A stretch of 64,000 bases of DNA, taken from the NCBI GenBank assembly GCA_018292915.2, contig JACVVK020000167.1, forward strand, positions 439,001-503,000, read 5' to 3'. This document shows, in pieces, positions 22,462-33,984 of this stretch (positions are counted from its first letter, which is position 1; every line of letters begins with the position of its first letter). The stretch is from Batillaria attramentaria. Taxonomy: Eukaryota > Mollusca > Gastropoda > Batillariidae. Below the pieces are notes generated by a model. The model saw only the letters and a list, made by a program, of their open reading frames with translations, made no database searches and was not told where the DNA came from. Position numbers and translations under genes: made by a program.

Positions 22462-25400
22462 ATGGCGGCCTTCAAAGCAAGGTAAGGGATAAGTTACAAT
22501 CAGGAACGCCCCTTTACAGTTTTAACTTTTTAATGCTGAAGTGGATGGGATCATTCATCGTATTTTATGACGGCTGCTATATCTGATGCAGGCTAAAGCT
22601 GTTTGATGAGCTACTTCAAGCAGAACCAATCGATTTGGCCAAACTACGGAAAGAGTGCCTCAATGGTAAGCAACTGTTTGCATAGATCTGCGAACCATCC
22701 CAGATTGACATGTGACCAAGCAATGAATCTCGTGATTTGAGCTGACACAAGACTAAGCATTTACTCATTAAAATTGTGTGTGCTTGTGTTCCACTGTCAC
22801 CTTTGCGAGTGATTTTAGTATGGCATATTTAGAACCCTTCTCCCATGTGAGCACTTTCAGTTCGGCAAGTACAGGGGTGGAACTGGAACCTGTGCCCCTA
22901 AGTTGGCTCAGCTTGGTTCGAGGTCGGAAGTAGAAAGCATGTTGCAGTTACTGTGTAATGTTCTGGTTTTTGTTTTGGTGAGTAGAAAATAAACCCAGTT
23001 ACTCAGCTTACCCGCATAGATCTTACCCTGAACTCAGTCTTATTCTTATCCCTAACCCTGAAGTTGAAGCTAGGTTGCTTTTCCTAACCACTGGAAATTC
23101 ATAGGGAACCTAAGCTTATGGTGTTATGGTTGATGTTTTCAGTTTGTTGTTGTTGTTGTTTTTGTTTTGGTTTTTTTGGGGGGCGGGGTAGTAGGAGCCC
23201 TGATGTAATGTCAAACACGTGCATGTATCCAAAATTGCAGCATGCCCATGTACATACTAAGTTATGTTTGTAACAGTGGCAGAATAGGCATGAAGTGTTT
23301 GCTGATACTTTTAGTATAGCGATAGTAATTAATTCACTGTCACTTCTCTACCTGGCATTGTGTGCACGTGTAAGGAAGCTGACCGGCGTTAGTTAGACTC
23401 AATTAAAATATTCAGCTGTTACCTTGCCTGTTGCAGTGTCCACTTCACTCAATCAAATATGATAATTGTTTTGTTTTGTTATTTTGGTGGTGGTGTATGT
23501 TGATTTTGCTTGCATTGTTCAGTGCAAACAGTTCAAGACTTTGTTAGAATATTTGTCTGTGTTTGACTGTCTGGATGTTTTTCAGGCTGCCCGGAAGGAT
23601 ATCGTGCAGAGTGTTGGAAGGTATTTTTATTTTCCATTGTATCTGTTTACGTGCTGTGTGTTTAGATGGGTGAATTGTTACAGTTGTGCAAATAAAAGGG
23701 AGAGAAAACTTTTTAAAAAAAACAAAAAACTTTCATATTTTCAGTTGCAGTATACCAATGTCAGTTCTGAGTGTTGCAGGGCAGTTTATTTCTCAGATTT
23801 GTTGTAAAGTTAAAGAAGTGTGTTTCCACATATATATACATATTTAAGTTTGTTTTTTTGGTGGTGGGTATGGGGGGGGGGGGGGTAAGGGGGTTAAAAT
23901 AATTCAACACATGATTTTCCTTCACATATGTATCGCCTCATTCCGGTTTTGTGTTTATGATTATTTGCCTGTGTATATTTTCTCTCTGAAAAAAAATGTT
24001 TTTGTAAACAGCTGTTACTGAACTATTTGCCTGACAAGAGAACGGAGTGGAAAAACAGAGTTGGAGAAACAGCGGTAAGTACAGCAGGACATTATTACAA
24101 ACCTGCCTTCCTCTACGATTTGTCCTTAGTTTCTGTGGGAATTGACTGCAAACTATGGCTCTACAAAGTATGATTGCTTGTTGAAAACTACACTTTTTGG
24201 TCAGTAACAAGTGCCAACCCTGATAGTGAAATGCTTCTTGTAACTAAGGTGAAATCGGTCATTACTGATTGCGACAAAGACCCCAAAACCAGTGAAAACC
24301 GAGCTTTTGTCACAGGCACATTACTGAAGCCCGCGCTGGTCATGTCTGTTATTAATTACTGAGACTTGTCGTTGTGACCTACAGCTCAACCCTTTCAGTT
24401 TCATTTCATTTTGTGTTGCAGGATGTTCAGTTTGGTTTTGCTTTTGTATTTCAATTTTAGGTCTCTGTACAAGAATTTCATCCATGAGTTGATCATCATA
24501 CCAGGCCAGAAAGCCAAGTCAAATCTGACTGCCAATGGAACACTTGAAGATCATGTAAGATTTTTTAAGCAAATGATGCACATATAAATAGTAGAATACA
24601 AAACAGGCAGACTGTGGATTTGATAAAACTACAATGTAATAATAATAATAATAATAACAATAATGAGTATTGTATAGGTGCTTTACCCAATTTCATGAAT
24701 CGGCTCAAAGCGCCGCGAACTGAACCCAAAAAGCACGCTGACGTAGTGTGCATCCTTTATTTTCATAAGCTGATGAAGTGATGTGTTGGTTGCTTGCAGC
24801 CCCTGAACCCTAACCCAGATAGTCAGTGGCAAGAGGAGTACAGAGACAATGAAATGCTCATTCAGATCGACAAGGACTGCAGGTATGTACAAGCTCTGAG
24901 GTGGTCGTGCTCCCTGTGATCTGAAAATACAAAGGCCCTTGGGACCCTCTCTCCATATATTTAACCTTCGGACGACGTCATGGGTAAAAAGTTGCACACA
25001 CATTGCTTTAGATGAACGTATCTCGGTCAATATTTATGTCACACCTTTGAAATTTCATGACTTTGTCAATAATGGTTTGACTATGTTCATGCCAAAAATT
25101 GTGTTGTTTAACTTGTAATTAGCAGAGTAATTAAAGAATAAGTTGTGAATTGCCTATATAAAAACCATGGGTAATTTGTTTCCCACGATGTAGAACTAGG
25201 AATAAGTTGAAATTTACCTTTCTAAAAACCATGGGTAATTTGTTTCCCACGATGTAGGACTAGGAATAAGCTGCAATCTGCCTATATAAAAAACCATTGG
25301 TAATTTGTTTCCCACGACGTAGGACTAGGGATAAGTCGAAAATAACCTATTTAAAAACCATGGTAAGTTGTTTCACACGATGTAGGACTAAGAAGTTTTT

Positions 25401-28400
25401 TAGCGACGTAGCCAGAAGGTTAAGGGACGTGTTGTAAATTTTGAGGGCCCATGGTCTTTTGGTGTAAAAAGTGTGAAAGTCAAAACCATTCATTGTTGTT
25501 TATAAAGTACTCAAGTAGGAGAGATGTATGTGAATTGTAGTGTGTCAGCCATAGTGAATTGGCAAGGCGAGAAACCCACACGGTTACCAAATACAGCATT
25601 ATGACTGGACAGATAGTGTCCCGGAGTGCTTAAGCCAATCAGATTCTGTCTGTTACGCACGGTGGCTCAGCAGAAATGCGATGCTGCAAGTATCCGCTGC
25701 TAGTTACAGATTGCTGTTTGTTCATCAAGGTTGGAAAAATACTGTTTGTCATGGCGAGACCAAAAACGTGCGTCCCCTGTGATGCACTGTTCTCACATTT
25801 GTGTGTCATTTTAAGAGTTTTGTGCGTACAAATGCGCACACCCGTGCGTAAGTGGGAACACTGGGTGGCAGTGAAACTTTTGCTCTTTTTCTCTCTTTCT
25901 CTGTTTTGCAATGTTGTAAGTACCGCAAGAAAGTGGAGGTGTGTGCTTTTGTTGATTCTCACCTTTACTGTTGTACCATAAAAACTGTAACCTTTCACCC
26001 GCTCTTTACACCGAAAAAATCTTGAATTTGAAAGTCTGGTCGAAAACCAAGGAGCAAAAAAAAAAAAAAATTAATTTCAGTTTTGAACATGAGCATTTTC
26101 CACCGTCTACACTCCCAAACGGACCTCCGCAACAAACTGAAACTTGCAAGGTGGCAGAAACTGAAGTAGTGAAGGGAAAGTACTCTGTACTTCCAGCCTC
26201 ATAATGGCGGCATCAATGGCAGCGAGTGAGTGCCAGACTGGCAAATCAGCAAAATTTTATGATTTTTTTTTTTCTGGACATTTTGCGATATCTTCAGGTT
26301 GCTTCACAATTTTACTGGTCTGGTTGAAAACTTAGGGACAGATTTTTTATGCCTGGTTGAAAAGTAAGGAGATTTTTTTTTACCTCACTTTCCCAGATTT
26401 TGCACTGTGGTTGAAAAGTAAGGACGGTCAAAAAGTTAAGGTTATTACAGTAAATATTACGTTGTAAACTTAAACTTGCAAAACGTAACACTTGCCTCAC
26501 AATTTGTAAATAGTTGATATGTTTTCCCAGTGCTCTCAAAGATTTTTCATTGTTATCCTAAACTTTTCTTTCTTTCTTTTATTTTTTCATGGCGTAGTTT
26601 TATATTTTGTTTGCTTGTTTGTCTTTCAGGCGCCTCTGCCCAGACCTGTTTTTCTTCCAGCGTGCTACAGATTTCCCTTGTGAGGAAATTGTCAAAGCCG
26701 GTTCCAATGTGGAGACACTGCGAAAACGTGTTGAACACTCAGCCCTTAAGTCAGAAACTGTGGCCAGAAATCGACAGGGGATCACTTTCAACGTGAGCTG
26801 ATTTTACTTGTTAACTCTTTTTGGACGAACGGCCGCATATGCAGCCCTACCGCACACATCAGTGTGCGAATCCAAATAGTGTTGGCTCCGTTCTCTAGGG
26901 TCTTATGGTCTAAGGGAAGCAACTCCCTTCCCTTTACACCTGCTCTTTGTTTGACTGTGAGCTGTGGCGCGTTTTATAGAGCGAGGAAAACAAGCCCCTA
27001 CGTAGCAGGAGAGCAGCTAGGCGTTTTATAGGTCAAGGCGACTTAGCCCCTAGCCGAGGAAAGTTAGACCCTCGCAGGAGGTGCTACATTTGCTAGACGA
27101 GATGGCGGCTGTACGCATGGTGCGACTTGATGATGACAGTTTTTTTCAATTTTGTGGTGAAGGAATCAAGATGGAGGCGTCTGCAGAAATATATGTGTTA
27201 TTCTTTTTACTTTTTGACTGTATTGTTGACTTTCTTGCGAATTAAGCTTTGAATAACAATGTGATCGAGTCGATACCGGTGTGGTACACATGTCAACGCG
27301 CGTCGCACACAGTCTTCCGCCATCTTGAAATGGGTAGATACAGCTAGCTTCCGGCTGTGACCGTTTCGTAGTCCGCTCGTCTCGCTCGCCTCGCTATTCT
27401 AGCTCGCCTTGGTCTGTAAAACGCACTTCTGTTAATATAGCGTGACTAGCTCTGCGTTCAGACTGTTCCTGAAACATGGCGGCACCTGCCCGCAGTTTAT
27501 GCTTTGATCTGAATTTCCAGAACCGAACCATGAACTGTTGCATATGTTGTATGTTATGCCTGTGAACCCTCAGGCAATGTGAATTTTACCGGTATACTAG
27601 AAAATGATTTTATGCTGGTAAAGTGACAGGGGATGGCTGAGGTAAAATCGGCCCATCTTGAATGAGTTACCGCAGGGATCGATTTTCTCACGCGCCGTGC
27701 GACTATGTCTCATATTTTGATAAAATGTCGCATAGAAATTTCGCAAAATGCGTCATATGTCCCACGAACATGACATCACAAGCGCACCAGACAACGCGAA
27801 GCAGAGATGCGCTGTCCGTGTCAGTCATAGAGTCTGTTACACTAATCTAATTTTAGTGATGAGGCTTTCAGAACCTGAACGTCACTGCACTTAGGAACAG
27901 GTTCTCGGCACAGACATGTGACAGAGTGATACTGGTGAACTTGACTGTCTCATAGAAAACGAAAATGTCTCATGAAAATGACTGGTCAAGGAGACAATGT
28001 CTCATTGGCATTTTTGAGTAAATCCATCCCTGGTTACCGTTATCAGTAGTGACAACAGTCTATAGGAAGCAGGAATGGCTCAGCTCCATGTCACGATGCC
28101 TCACAAAAGATGCAGCCCAGCAGTTCGCTTGTTCTCAGATCCTGTCTCAACTGGATTACACGTACCATACTTTACACCATGCGCCAGTGCAAACTTTCAG
28201 TGACCTAGCTATGAGTGCTTTACGTCCGAAAATAGTAAGGAAACAGAGAGCGAAAGTGTGAGTTATGACTTTCCATAATCCACTCAGTGCTTTACAGGTT
28301 CACAAAAACACACTCCAGTTACATTATCACTCAGAAAGTGCGCCATTTCAAACATTTGGAACTCTTATGTCACGGCCGGTGCACAGTTACCCACTCGAAC

Positions 28401-31400
28401 TATATAATCATGTAAGCACTATGTAATCCTGTCATGTCTGCGGTCATGGCAGATCAGTTGAACCATCTCCAAAAGACCCAAAACTCATAGATAAACTAGA
28501 ACTGGAACACGTACGTCACACCCCTGCTCAAGCATCTCCACTATCCTCCAACCAAATTCTGGAATGAATTCAAAATTGCCTGCCTTGCTTTTCAGCGTTT
28601 TGATGGACCACTGTTGTGCCTGTAAATGAAAACTGAAATTGTGATTTTAGAAAACTTTTTTGGTAACCAGGTTAATTATTTTGTGTGTGTGTGTGTTTGT
28701 GCAAACAGCGTTCCAATACTCGACGGACGACACCATATGAAGAGTACGTCACGCTGAAGGAGGGAGAGGAGGCACACTGGGAGGTCACGGAGCGTATCTT
28801 GTTTCTTTACGCCAAACTGAACCCAGGCCTGGCGTATGTACAGGTAATATAATTGTCTTCATATATATGCATACAATGAGTTTTTTACCCAGCAGGTGGA
28901 ACACTGAGGACATGGGTGTCGGAGGAGAAGCATGACTGTCAGGAGAGTGAGTAGATGTGCAGAAGGTCAGAGAGAGAGAGAGAGGTCCACCAGTCTAAGA
29001 GAGAAGTGAAATATATTGTGTCTCTCGCTCTAACACACTGTATGTCATCTTGTTACAGGGTATGAATGAGATTGTTGGTCCTATCTACTACACATTTGCC
29101 ACAGATCCAAACGAGGATTGTCGAGGTAAGCTTGCTGTAACAGTTTGAAGTCCAGCATGAAATGGTGTTACACGGCTAGACTGTTTGAAATATCAAATGT
29201 TGGTTTAATCGTTAGGCTTCATTTGTCAGTGGATCTTTCTTTGAGTCCCTAGTAACTGTTGCTAGGTCCATTACACACAGTTATTCATGAACATGATGGA
29301 TAAAAATTGTGTTCGAAGTGCGTGTGGTTGCCCATGTGTATGAGGGATCCTTTGTTGCTTCGTGAAAACTTGTGGGGCTTTTTGGAAAGATGATGGTGAG
29401 TGATAGAGTATAGGCTTCAAAGCTTGTGTAAAGGGTTTTTTCTCCATTTTTTTTTTTTTTTTACCCCTTGTATGTTGAAAACTTTTCTACATGTAGACAA
29501 ATAGCACATTCTCAGTACTTCCTTTTTCTTTCCCTATAGCCAATGCTGAGGCAGATTCATTCTTTTGTTTCACCAACCTGATGGCCGAGATCAGAGACAA
29601 TTTCCTCAAATCCTTGGATGACTCCCAGTGTGGAATTGGTAAGCTGCTGTTACATGTATAACCATGAATCCAGAGTATTGGGCTTGTAAGCAACATTGTT
29701 ACGTGCGGGTATGTAAGAGTTGGTCACCTATGGTCTACTCTATTTTGCGGTGCCTGTCTCGCCTTCGTGTACACACGCACGCACAAATATCAAGTGTGCA
29801 CGCTAAAAATCCCACGTTCATCTTTCGAAGAAGAGTAGGCTGTGGCCGGTGGCGTGGTAAAACAGAAATACTGTCGCACGCACCAGAGTGAATAGCAGGG
29901 TGGAGGTTTGCACACAAAGTAGCGCCTAGTGGCAGCAGGCTTTCCCTGCTTCGTCCTCCAGCCTTGCGGCGCCTAGAGCATCTCATTAGAGATGGATACG
30001 TGCGCCGAGGAGTAGTCTACCATACCATACCATACCATACCATACCATACCATACCATACCATACCATACCATACCATACCATACCTACAGTAGGGTTGG
30101 GTTTGCCTAGATTTAAAAAAAGGGAAAAAGAAAGAAAATAAAAGGTGTCCAATCCACATTTGATCCAAGCTGACTGGTTATGGACGTATGCTTTTATGCA
30201 TGTGCATGGCAGAACTTTTGCAGGTGGCAAACCTGTGTTCGTTACAGCTTTCAAAGCTGAGAGTCAGTAAAAAATTAAATTTGACTCTCTCTGTCAAATG
30301 TTTTTTGTTTTGTTTTTGTTCCTTTTTTCTTGTCTTCTTTATTTCACCCGTCAGTCCTTCCCACTCCTCTTTCCCTACTTTCCACTCCACTGTTATGTCT
30401 CTGTAACTGTTACTTCTGGTTATTGAAGCTGTTATATTGTCATGTCTCTGTAATTGTTACTTCTTGTTAGTGAAGCTGTAAGAGAGGTGCTTATCAAGTA
30501 CAGTGTTTAACTTAATTTGGTCAATAGATGTTACCGCTCCAGGTTCTTGTGCTCCTCATATTTCCTTTTCCCGTGTCTGGTTCAGTGATATATCTGGTTT
30601 CCCTCTCTCTTGCTCCCCCGCTGTCTCCAACTTTCTCTCTCTCTCTCTCTCTCTTCTTTCACTTTCATCCCACATGAACAAACTCCTGTTTTTTTGTTTT
30701 TTTGTTGTTTTTTTTCCTTTGTCGTGATCATTTTGCTTTATTGCATTTTGTCTTGGTGCTTTTATGCGCATGACAATAAAAACCTTGAAACCTTGTCAAA
30801 CTGAAAGGGTCATATTGTAAATTCAAAGGTTCAGACCCAAGAATGAAAATCTCTCTCCTCAAACTCACACCATTCCAGTTCAGAAGCCACCAGTTGTGTA
30901 ACTTTTGTTTTGTACCCTTGACTATAAAGCCTGCTGGCATAACTGCAGTTGTTACTGCCATGCTGTCCGTCGCACTTGTTGAACTTGTTGTCCGACTGTT
31001 TAGGCCCGATGCACACGAGCGTCAGCGTCATGATGCCGCGCGGTGGATCTCACTCCCGGCGGCAGTTTCATGGCGCTGCCACGTGTGCATGACATCGGTG
31101 CCTGGCGTCAGGCAACGGCAGCAATGGTGCCAGGCGGCGGAATCCTATGGCGCCGCGTATAGAACATGTCCTATTTCTGCTGCCGGCGCCGCGCTGCAGA
31201 CTCGGTTTCAGCCAATCAGAAAGCAGTGTGGGTCAGCGCTTGCAGTGTGGGTCAGCGCAACAAGCCGTGCAGGCGAATGACGCCGAAGCCAAGTGTGCAC
31301 GCAAACGGCGCACACCGCGCGCTCACGTGAGGCGTATGATGCGAGACAGCCTTTGCTGCATGCTTCATGGTGCTGATGCTGACGCCCGTGTGCATCGGGC

Positions 31401-31810
31401 TTTAGCAGACTAAGTTTTTTCTTTAATTAAATCACTTGCACCCTATATTGCTTTTGGCTTTAACGGCCAAGGAAGAGGCGTCCCCCTGACTGAGCCAGGT
31501 GGATTGGTGGTAATTGCAGGCTACGCCATGTCCCTTCTGATGACCAAGCTGAAGGAACATGACGTGTCACTCTGGCATCGGCTGCAGGAGCTGGAACTCA
31601 AACCTCAGTTCTACGCTTTCCGCTGGATCACGCTCATGTTGTCTCAGGAGTTTCCACTGCCTGGTAAGTGAGAATGTTTGCATTGAGCCTTTTATGAGGA
31701 TTGTCTTTTTAGAGGTTTCTGTGAGTGTTGTGGTGTACCAAAGTCAAGTCCAGGCTGGGGAATTTCCAGTTATTTGACAAATTTCAGTTACATTTTTTAT
31801 CCTTTCAGCG

Positions 31811-31863
<53 letters not shown>

Positions 31864-33728
31864 TTAAAAAAAAAAAAATCCAAGTTTCAGCCAAAGAAAA
31901 GGAAAGGGGAAAAATGTTGCATACACTGTCATGTATCATATGATACATGTAATGCAGTATGGGACAGTTTAACTTCATTTTCGAAGACTTACGTGTCAGT
32001 ACCAAGCAGTATTTTCCTTTTGGGTGCCAGGAGAGGCTACTAAATGCCTTTAAAAATGCTAACATTTTTTTTTCTTCAGTACGGCGTTCCCCCCCAAGGT
32101 CCCCCAGCAGGGCGCTGTCTGCACCCTGGCCTAGGTTTCAGTTGTTGTTTTTTTCCGTCAGCATTTTCACAGCCTGCAAGTCTCAGAGAGAACAGCTGGA
32201 GCAGTGCTTTCCAAGATGTTAACAAAAGACAAATTTCACACGATCAGGCAAGGCTGTTACTATTGACTCACGGTTTTGAGGTGTTACATGGTGTTCAGGA
32301 AGTCTTTTACTTTGATGTGCTCATACTGTTGCAGATGTACTGAGAATCTGGGATTCCCTCTTTGCTGATACAAAGCGCTTCGACTTCCTTATCTACACTT
32401 GTCTTGCCATGCTGATGTACGTTGCAGTTATGTATATACATGTATTGTCTAGATCTGGGCACGCATGTAAAAACTCGAGGTTAATTTAACCCACGGCTAC
32501 AGGCCTAACCCAAAACTAGGACAAAAGAAACCCCAAACAAAATTAACTAAAAAAAGGAAGCGAAGAAAGAAAGACGAAAATCCTTCTATATTGTCATAGG
32601 CATCTTGCTGGAATGAACCCTCTTCCTGATTTAAAACAAAAAACAACAGAAAATTTAACCCTAGAGCTAGTTTAGTTCAAGGTTAGACTCTAACCTGGGG
32701 CTAAAGTCCCTAACCCCGACTGTAACATGCGGGCCCAGGACATGTTGCCTCTTCAGTAACAGCTCTACAGTAGCACTTGACATTTTCATTGTCTGTATCT
32801 TCCTCTAGAGTGAGTGAGTTGTTAAGGGCTGAATGCTGTGCATGCAACAAAGACTAATTTGCACTTGAATGTGCCTGCACTAATTTTTTTTTAAAAAGCG
32901 ATACAAAAATGTAACTATTGAACAAATGTTGTGAACTGGTCTACGGATTAAGCTCTTGCGATGAAAACTTTTCCACAGCATTGTTGTATTAAGACTTTGA
33001 TGTCAGACTTGCTTCACTTGTTAGTTTTTAGGGTATGTAAACTATACATTCACTTGGCTTTGTTTTTTGGGTTTTTGTTTTTCCCCATGCAGACTGCTGA
33101 GAAGTGAGATTTTGACCAACGACTTCCCGTCTGTTATGAAGCTTGTACAGGTAAGTAAGTGAGAATATTAAAGATTATATCAAATTCCCTTACAGTCCAC
33201 CAAACAGCACGCACTACTTGTTCTTCTTCTGAAAACCTATTGAAAATTCCTTGTGGAAACCTCAAAACAGTTGGCGAGCAGGCGTTTAGCTTTGCTGCCC
33301 CGTCACTCTGGAACGCACTACCTGCCGGCCTGAGAGACCAGTCGAACATAGATCGTTTCAAGTCTGACTTGAAAACGCATCTGTTCCGGCTGGCTGTTGA
33401 CATACCTCCTCCTGATTCAGCTGCTCTGTGTGTGTGTGTGCATGTGTGTGTGTGTGGTGTGTGTGTGTGTGTGTGTGTGTGTGAGTGTGTGTATTTGCAT
33501 ATTTGTTGGTATGAGTGTGGGAGTCACTTGAGTCACTTTGTGAGAATTTTGCGCTATATAAGTACAATTCATTATTATTATTATTAATATATCATGCAAC
33601 AGTAAAGTTTATTCATTACAATATAGTTTATTATTATTGGAAAATCAGTAATAGTATCAGCATTCTCCCTCCTTGCTAAATACAGACATGCAAGCACAAG
33701 CACGCATGCGCACATACACGCACGCACG

Positions 33729-33771
<43 letters not shown>

Positions 33772-33984
33772 GGGAGATCGCTGAGAGATGGAATGCAGCA
33801 CAGAGATACCTTTAACTGAAATAAACAGGTAGATTTGATTGGTTTTAACTGCACAGTCCAAAAAACGCATTATGTACATAAACTGTTTATTTTGTGTGTT
33901 TTGCAGAACTTCCCTCACAATCGCTTTGATGTTCAAGTTGTTTTGGCCAAGGCTGTAGAGCTTTCCCACAGGAGCGTGAGGTAG
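22462..33984 (+). CDS. TBC1D13: TBC1 domain family member 13 (Rab GTPase-activating protein), 14 exons
   Basis: A TBC-domain GAP that speeds GTP hydrolysis by Rab proteins; the vertebrate protein acts on Rab35. Exons: 22462-22481, 22592-22665, 23586-23620, 24012-24074, 24461-24554, 24800-24882, 26630-26792, 28709-28843, 29059-29125, 29540-29638, 31520-31663, 32335-32416, 33093-33150, 33907-33984; about 397 aa, against 400 in human. Both catalytic fingers are present: IDKDCRR (IxxDxxR, arginine finger) at the exon 6/7 border, and YVQGMNE (YxQ, glutamine finger) across exons 8/9. Further hallmarks are DHPLNPNPDS, RLCPDLFFFQRATD and RIWDSLFAD. The start ATGGCGGCC suits translation initiation. 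Odd point: the exon 4 donor (ACAGCG|GTAAGT) and exon 5 acceptor are one base out of phase; all other joins are in phase. Confidence 0.95.
24905..25862. mobile_element. hAT-like MITE, CAGTGTTCC-ended family, copy 2 (split by TTAA MITE)
   Basis: The left part (CTCCCTGTGATCTGAAAATAC) and right part (25430-25862, ending GGGAACACTG) match the continuous copy at 58891-59300. The TTAA-flanked MITE 24961-25423 sits between them. It lies in TBC1D13 intron 6. Confidence 0.65.
24961..25423. mobile_element. TTAA-flanked MITE with internal tandem repeats, copy 2 (nested)
   Basis: TTAA and inverted ends (TTAACCTTCGGACGACGTC and GACGTAGCCAGAAGGTTAA) match copy 1 at 8348-8821. The 64-bp internal units are present but more diverged. 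The element is inserted into the hAT-like repeat 24905-25862, which shows it moved after that repeat was in place. Confidence 0.8.
26220..26455. repeat. dispersed repeat, family E, copy 2
   Basis: Matches 12946-13192, with TTTTTCTGGACATTTTGC and GGTTGAAAAGTAAGGA blocks. It is intronic in TBC1D13, about 175 bp before exon 7. Confidence 0.6.
27021..27424. mobile_element. ~400-bp TIR element containing a 47-codon open frame
   Basis: GCGTTTTATAGGTCAAGGCGA on the left is matched inverted by TCGCCTTGGTCTGTAAAACGC on the right (two mismatches). A partial extra copy of the left end lies about 50 bp upstream. Inside, an ATG at about 27101 opens 47 codons (MAAVRMVRLDDDSFF...) ending in a hydrophobic run. 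The frame is too short to call a gene. Confidence 0.6.
27627..28033. mobile_element. hAT-like MITE, CAGGGATGG-ended
   Basis: It begins CAGGGGATGG and ends AAATCCATCCCTG, inverted ends of the CAGGGATGG type. An element with like ends is at 38961-39444. The interior repeats short ATGTCTCAT words. No matching 8-bp target duplication was found, so the borders are tentative. Confidence 0.5.
28060..28630 (+). pseudogene. decayed LINE reverse-transcriptase fragment (CR1/Jockey type)
   Basis: Conceptual translation in shifting frames gives pieces typical of the thumb and C-terminal region: CLTKDAAQQFACSQILSQLDY, then later HTPVLKHLHYPPTKFWNEF-like sequence before ACLAFQ. Stops and frameshifts separate them. 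It is an old insertion in TBC1D13 intron 7. Confidence 0.6.
29740..30087 (+). mobile_element. SINE family B, 5'-truncated copy with (CATAC)n tail
   Basis: It matches the body of the tRNA-headed element at 55862-56291 but lacks the tRNA head, as expected from incomplete target-primed reverse transcription. The tail is about 14 tandem CCATA units (30017-30086). It is intronic in TBC1D13. Confidence 0.8.
31004..31400. mobile_element. GC-rich ~400-bp TIR element
   Basis: The left end GCCCGATGCACACGAGCGTC is matched by the inverted right end (one mismatch over more than 20 bp). The body is strikingly GC- and CpG-rich compared with the AT-rich intron around it and contains a duplicated GCAGTGTGGGTCAGCGC word. 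The 145-aa open frame through it has no domain that I recognise. Confidence 0.7.
31755..32160. mobile_element. MITE, GGCTGGGGAATT-ended family, inverted copy holding a poly-C run
   Basis: Aligns inverted to 5748-6119 across most of its length. A pure run of 53 C (31811-31863) replaces the short A/T junction at the matching position of the other copy. Intronic in TBC1D13. Confidence 0.65.
31811..31863. repeat. poly-C tract, 53 bp
   Basis: Uninterrupted C on the plus strand, in TBC1D13 intron 11, 148 bp after exon 11. Long proline and glycine open frames here are artefacts. Confidence 0.95.
32457..32736. mobile_element. MITE, GGGCCCG-ended family, copy 3 (inverted)
   Basis: Inverted relative to copies 1, 2 and 4. 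Ends read GGGCACGCATGTAAAAACTCG and CGACTGTAACATGCGGGCCC. It lies in TBC1D13 intron 12, about 40 bp after exon 12. Confidence 0.75.
33175..33600 (+). mobile_element. 5'-truncated CR1-like LINE, 3' end copy 1
   Basis: The last about 70 codons of a CR1/Jockey-type reverse transcriptase are readable, with a KTVGEQAFSFAAPSLWNALP block and SDLKTHLF near the end. A (GT)n-bearing 3' untranslated part follows, ending GCGCTATATAAGTAC then (ATT)n, the usual style of CR1 tails. The same element recurs at 47715-48055. It is intronic in TBC1D13. Confidence 0.8.
33717..33770. repeat. (CGCA)n/(CA)n microsatellite
   Basis: GCAC-rich start followed by pure CA, in TBC1D13 intron 13. Confidence 0.95.
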
